From Halospeciosus flavus (lineage in GTDB: Archaea; Halobacteriota; Halobacteria; Halobacteriales; Halobacteriaceae): DNA of 64,000 nt. The notes under the pieces are model-generated. The model ran no database searches, was not told the origin of the DNA, and saw only the letters and a list, made by a program, of their open reading frames with translations. Shown here piece by piece: positions 62,080-64,000 of the stretch (the stretch's first letter is position 1; each line of letters starts with the position of its first letter). Made by a program: the position numbers and the translations under genes. Where the stretch lies: the NCBI RefSeq assembly GCF_029814175.1, contig NZ_CP122312.1, positions 2,790,001-2,854,000 on the forward strand. The letters run 5' to 3'.

Positions 62080-63110
62080 TGGCGAAGAGCGACTCGGACC
62101 CCGTGGCGACCGAACCGGAGCGCGAACTCACGATGCGTCGAGCGATGGTCGACGCCGTCGCCAGCGAGATGCGCGCGGACGAGGAGGTGTTCTACATGGG
62201 CGAGGACGTCGCGGACTACGGCGGTATCTTCGACTCCACCGAGGGGCTCCTCGACGAGTTCGGCCGCGAGCGGGTGATGGACGTCCCCATCAGCGAGACG
62301 GGGTTCGTCGGTGCGGCGGTCGGCGCCGCCCAGCAGGGGATGCGCCCCATCGCCGAGATCATGTTCGCCGACTTCGTCGGCGTCTGTCTCGACCAGGTGT
62401 ACAACCAGATGGCGAAGAACACCTACATGTCTGGCGGTGCGGTCAACGTCCCGATGGTGCTCACCACCGCGGTCGGCGGGACGTACAACGACGCCGCCCA
62501 GCACTCACAGACCCTCTACGGGCTGTTCGCCCACCTGCCGGGGATGAAGGTGGTCGTCCCCTCGACCGCGTACGACGCGAAGGGGCTGATGCACACCGCC
62601 ATCCGCGACGACGACCCCGTCGTCTACATGTTCCACAAGCGACTGATGGGTCTCGGGTGGCTGCCCGCCCCGGAGGGGCCGAAGACCGCCGTCCCCGAGG
62701 ACGACTACACCATCCCGCTCGGCGAGGCCGACGTGAAACGCGAGGGGTCGGACGTCACCGTCGTCACACTCGGCCTGCACGTCCACCGGGCGATGGAGGC
62801 GGCCGAGGAACTGGCCGGCGACGTCGACGTGGAAGTCGTCGACCTGCGGACGCTCGTCCCGTTCGACACGGAGACGGTCGTCGAGTCGGTCGAGAAGACC
62901 GGTCGTCTCGTCGTCGTGGACGAGGACTACCAGTCGTTCGGGCTGACGGGCGAGGTGACGGCTCGCGTCGTCGAGAACGCCCTCGACTCGCTGGAGGCGG
63001 TCGAGCGGGTCGCCGTCCCGGACGTGCCCATCCCCTACGCCCGGCCGATGGAGGACGAGGTGAACCCGCAGGTGAGCGACATCGTGGCGGCCGTCGAGTC
63101 CGTCCGATGA
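62079..63110 (+). CDS. 2-oxoacid dehydrogenase E1 component, beta subunit
   Basis: Predicted 343 residues. G-E-D-V-A-x-Y-G-G-I-F near residue 42, E-x-G-F-V-G-A-A-V-G-A and D-L-R-T-L-V-P-F-D near 260 are E1 beta hallmarks. It pairs with the upstream E1 alpha. An ATGA overlap joins it to the lipoyl-domain gene. Confidence 0.93.
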   Translation: MAKSDSDPVATEPERELTMRRAMVDAVASEMRADEEVFYMGEDVADYGGIFDSTEGLLDEFGRERVMDVPISETGFVGAAVGAAQQGMRPIAEIMFADFVGVCLDQVYNQMAKNTYMSGGAVNVPMVLTTAVGGTYNDAAQHSQTLYGLFAHLPGMKVVVPSTAYDAKGLMHTAIRDDDPVVYMFHKRLMGLGWLPAPEGPKTAVPEDDYTIPLGEADVKREGSDVTVVTLGLHVHRAMEAAEELAGDVDVEVVDLRTLVPFDTETVVESVEKTGRLVVVDEDYQSFGLTGEVTARVVENALDSLEAVERVAVPDVPIPYARPMEDEVNPQVSDIVAAVESVR

Positions 63111-63355
63111 TGGTCGACGTCGACTCGGCCGCTGTGTGGCCAGACGACGCCGACGACGTCGAGGAAGCCGTTCTCTCGAACTGGTTCGTTCGCGAGGGGA
63201 CCACGGTCGAGGAGGGCGAGACGGTCTGCGAGATCCAGATCGAGAAAGTCAGCGTCGACGTCCCCGCGCCCGCGAGCGGGACACTCACCGAACGGACGGT
63301 CGCCGAGAACGAGGACTTCCGGCGGGGCGACACGCTCGGCCGTATCGAGACCTGA
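63107..63355 (+). CDS. Stand-alone lipoyl-domain protein
   Basis: Predicted 82 residues, one lipoyl/biotinyl domain with the modified Lys47 in E-K-V-S-V-D-V-P-A-P-A-S-G. There is no E2 catalytic (acyltransferase) domain and no E3 gene follows. Overlaps E1 beta by four bases. Works as a swinging-arm carrier for an E2 or E3 made elsewhere, or for an acetoin- or glycine-cleavage-like reaction. Confidence 0.9.
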   Translation: MMVDVDSAAVWPDDADDVEEAVLSNWFVREGTTVEEGETVCEIQIEKVSVDVPAPASGTLTERTVAENEDFRRGDTLGRIET

Positions 63356-63421
63356 CGCGGCGCGCTCGCCGTGCGGCCGAGTACCACACAACTTATCTGC
63401 GTCCGCGCGTACTGTTTCGGT

Positions 63422-63625
63422 GTGAACCCCGTTGCCACTGCGCTCGCACCGGCCGTCGTCGTCGGACTCGCAGCGTTCCTGCTCGTCGGTCCCGTCGTCG
63501 GCGCCCTCGGCGTCGCCTGTGGACTGCTCCTCGGGTGGTCCGTGGCGTCGACCGCGACGGACGTCGAGACCGACTCCGGCCGAACCGGTCCCGCCCCGGA
63601 GTTCCGCGACGCCCGCGTCGAGTAG
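63422..63625 (+). CDS. Small two-helix membrane protein
   Basis: Predicted 67 residues from GTG 63422, with an ACTTATC TATA-like element ~30 bp upstream. Two hydrophobic helices (6-24, 28-44) then a polar tail. Family not recognised. Confidence 0.6.
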   Translation: MNPVATALAPAVVVGLAAFLLVGPVVGALGVACGLLLGWSVASTATDVETDSGRTGPAPEFRDARVE

Positions 63626-63630
63626 TCGGC

Positions 63631-63915
63631 TCAGTCCTCGACGTTGAACCCCATCTCGCGGAGGAGCACTTTCGCGCGCTCCTCGTGGTCGCCCTGTACC
63701 TCGACCGCGGTGTCTTTGACGGTGCCGCCGGCACCGAGTTTCTTCTTCAGTCGCGTCCCGATCTCCTGGACGTCGACGGCGTCGGGGTCGAACCCCTCGA
63801 CGATCGTCACGGGTTTGTCGTAGGTTCGTTTCTCGATTCGGACGCTGAGTTGTTGTTCGGCCCGCGCGAGGTCCTCCTCGGCACCGGGGATGTTCTCGAA
63901 GATGTCGTCTCCCAT
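63631..63915 (-). CDS. Translation initiation factor aIF1 (SUI1 family)
   Basis: Predicted 94 residues. The SUI1 core is recognised by R-T-Y-D-K-P-V-T-I-V-E-G-F, K-K-K-L-G-A-G-G-T-V and a terminal L-R-E-M-G-F. aIF1 binds the small ribosomal subunit and guards start-codon selection. Converges on the 63422 gene with five bases between stops. ATG 63915. Confidence 0.92.
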   Translation of the reverse strand: MGDDIFENIPGAEEDLARAEQQLSVRIEKRTYDKPVTIVEGFDPDAVDVQEIGTRLKKKLGAGGTVKDTAVEVQGDHEERAKVLLREMGFNVED

Positions 63916-64000
63916 AGTCGAGCGTAGGCCCGTACGTGCCAAGAAAGATGTGGCGGCGTGGGAGTGGCCGTCGCTGCCGGGACGTGGCGCGTCGAAAGAA

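Overview
The window is a piece of a haloarchaeal chromosome (class Halobacteria). The evidence is high GC with strong third-position C/G bias, acidic proteins, many leaderless genes with a TATA box about 27-30 bp before the start codon, N-glycosylation-rich surface proteins, and archaeal genes: archaeosine synthase, CetZ, F420 synthesis, HerA-NurA, MptA and class I HMG-CoA reductase. The genus cannot be fixed from the sequence alone. No CRISPR array, insertion sequence or prophage was recognised.

Layout. 1-839: 3' end of archaeosine synthase ArcS; its radical-SAM partner RaSEA is at 13.2 kb. 1.1-8.1 kb: a two-gene surface system, a 2106-residue Ig-repeat secreted protein and a small membrane-anchored partner with a Thr-rich stalk. 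8.2-10.6 kb: small genes including a ubiquitin-like (SAMP/MoaD) fusion, then the AzlC/AzlD exporter. 10.7-12.6 kb: tungsten-type aldehyde ferredoxin oxidoreductase. 14.7-17.8 kb: purine/one-carbon genes purQ, purS, purU, purC. 18.0-21.0 kb: cofH, a membrane hydrolase-like protein and a Tat-exported beta-propeller. 21.1-24.4 kb: siroheme nitrite/sulfite reductase followed by an FrhB-type F420/iron-sulfur protein, preceded by a coupled 23-codon reading frame. 24.6-26.7 kb: B12-type ribonucleotide reductase with an unusual upstream inverted-repeat structure.

27-43 kb: small regulators, thymidylate kinase, a PAS-like membrane protein, an epimerase, then cetZ with an overlapping membrane protein gene running into cofC and cofG. 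Next come trkA flanked by two RAM-only proteins, tRNA-Leu(UAA) with a duplicated 3' end, ferredoxin, cyclophilin, a TrpD-like transferase and tRNA-Ile(GAU). 43-50 kb: FxsA, a thioredoxin-fold YyaL-like protein, a TrmB regulator preceded by a 20-bp-period repeat array, MptA, NAD kinase, a KaiC-like ATPase and an intergenic hairpin cluster. 50-64 kb: UspA, HerA and NurA (separated by one opposite-strand gene), phosphoglycerate mutase, amidohydrolase, HMG-CoA reductase, a zinc-ribbon protein, cupin, 2-oxoacid dehydrogenase E1 alpha/beta with a stand-alone lipoyl protein, and aIF1.

Themes. F420 recurs: cofH, cofC, cofG and an FrhB-like partner of a siroheme reductase lie within about 17 kb. The best candidates for undescribed biology are that reductase pair with its mini-ORF leader, the cetZ-linked membrane protein, the two-part giant surface system, the double-diglycine ubiquitin-like fusion, and three non-coding structures (26.8, 45.8 and 49.9 kb).
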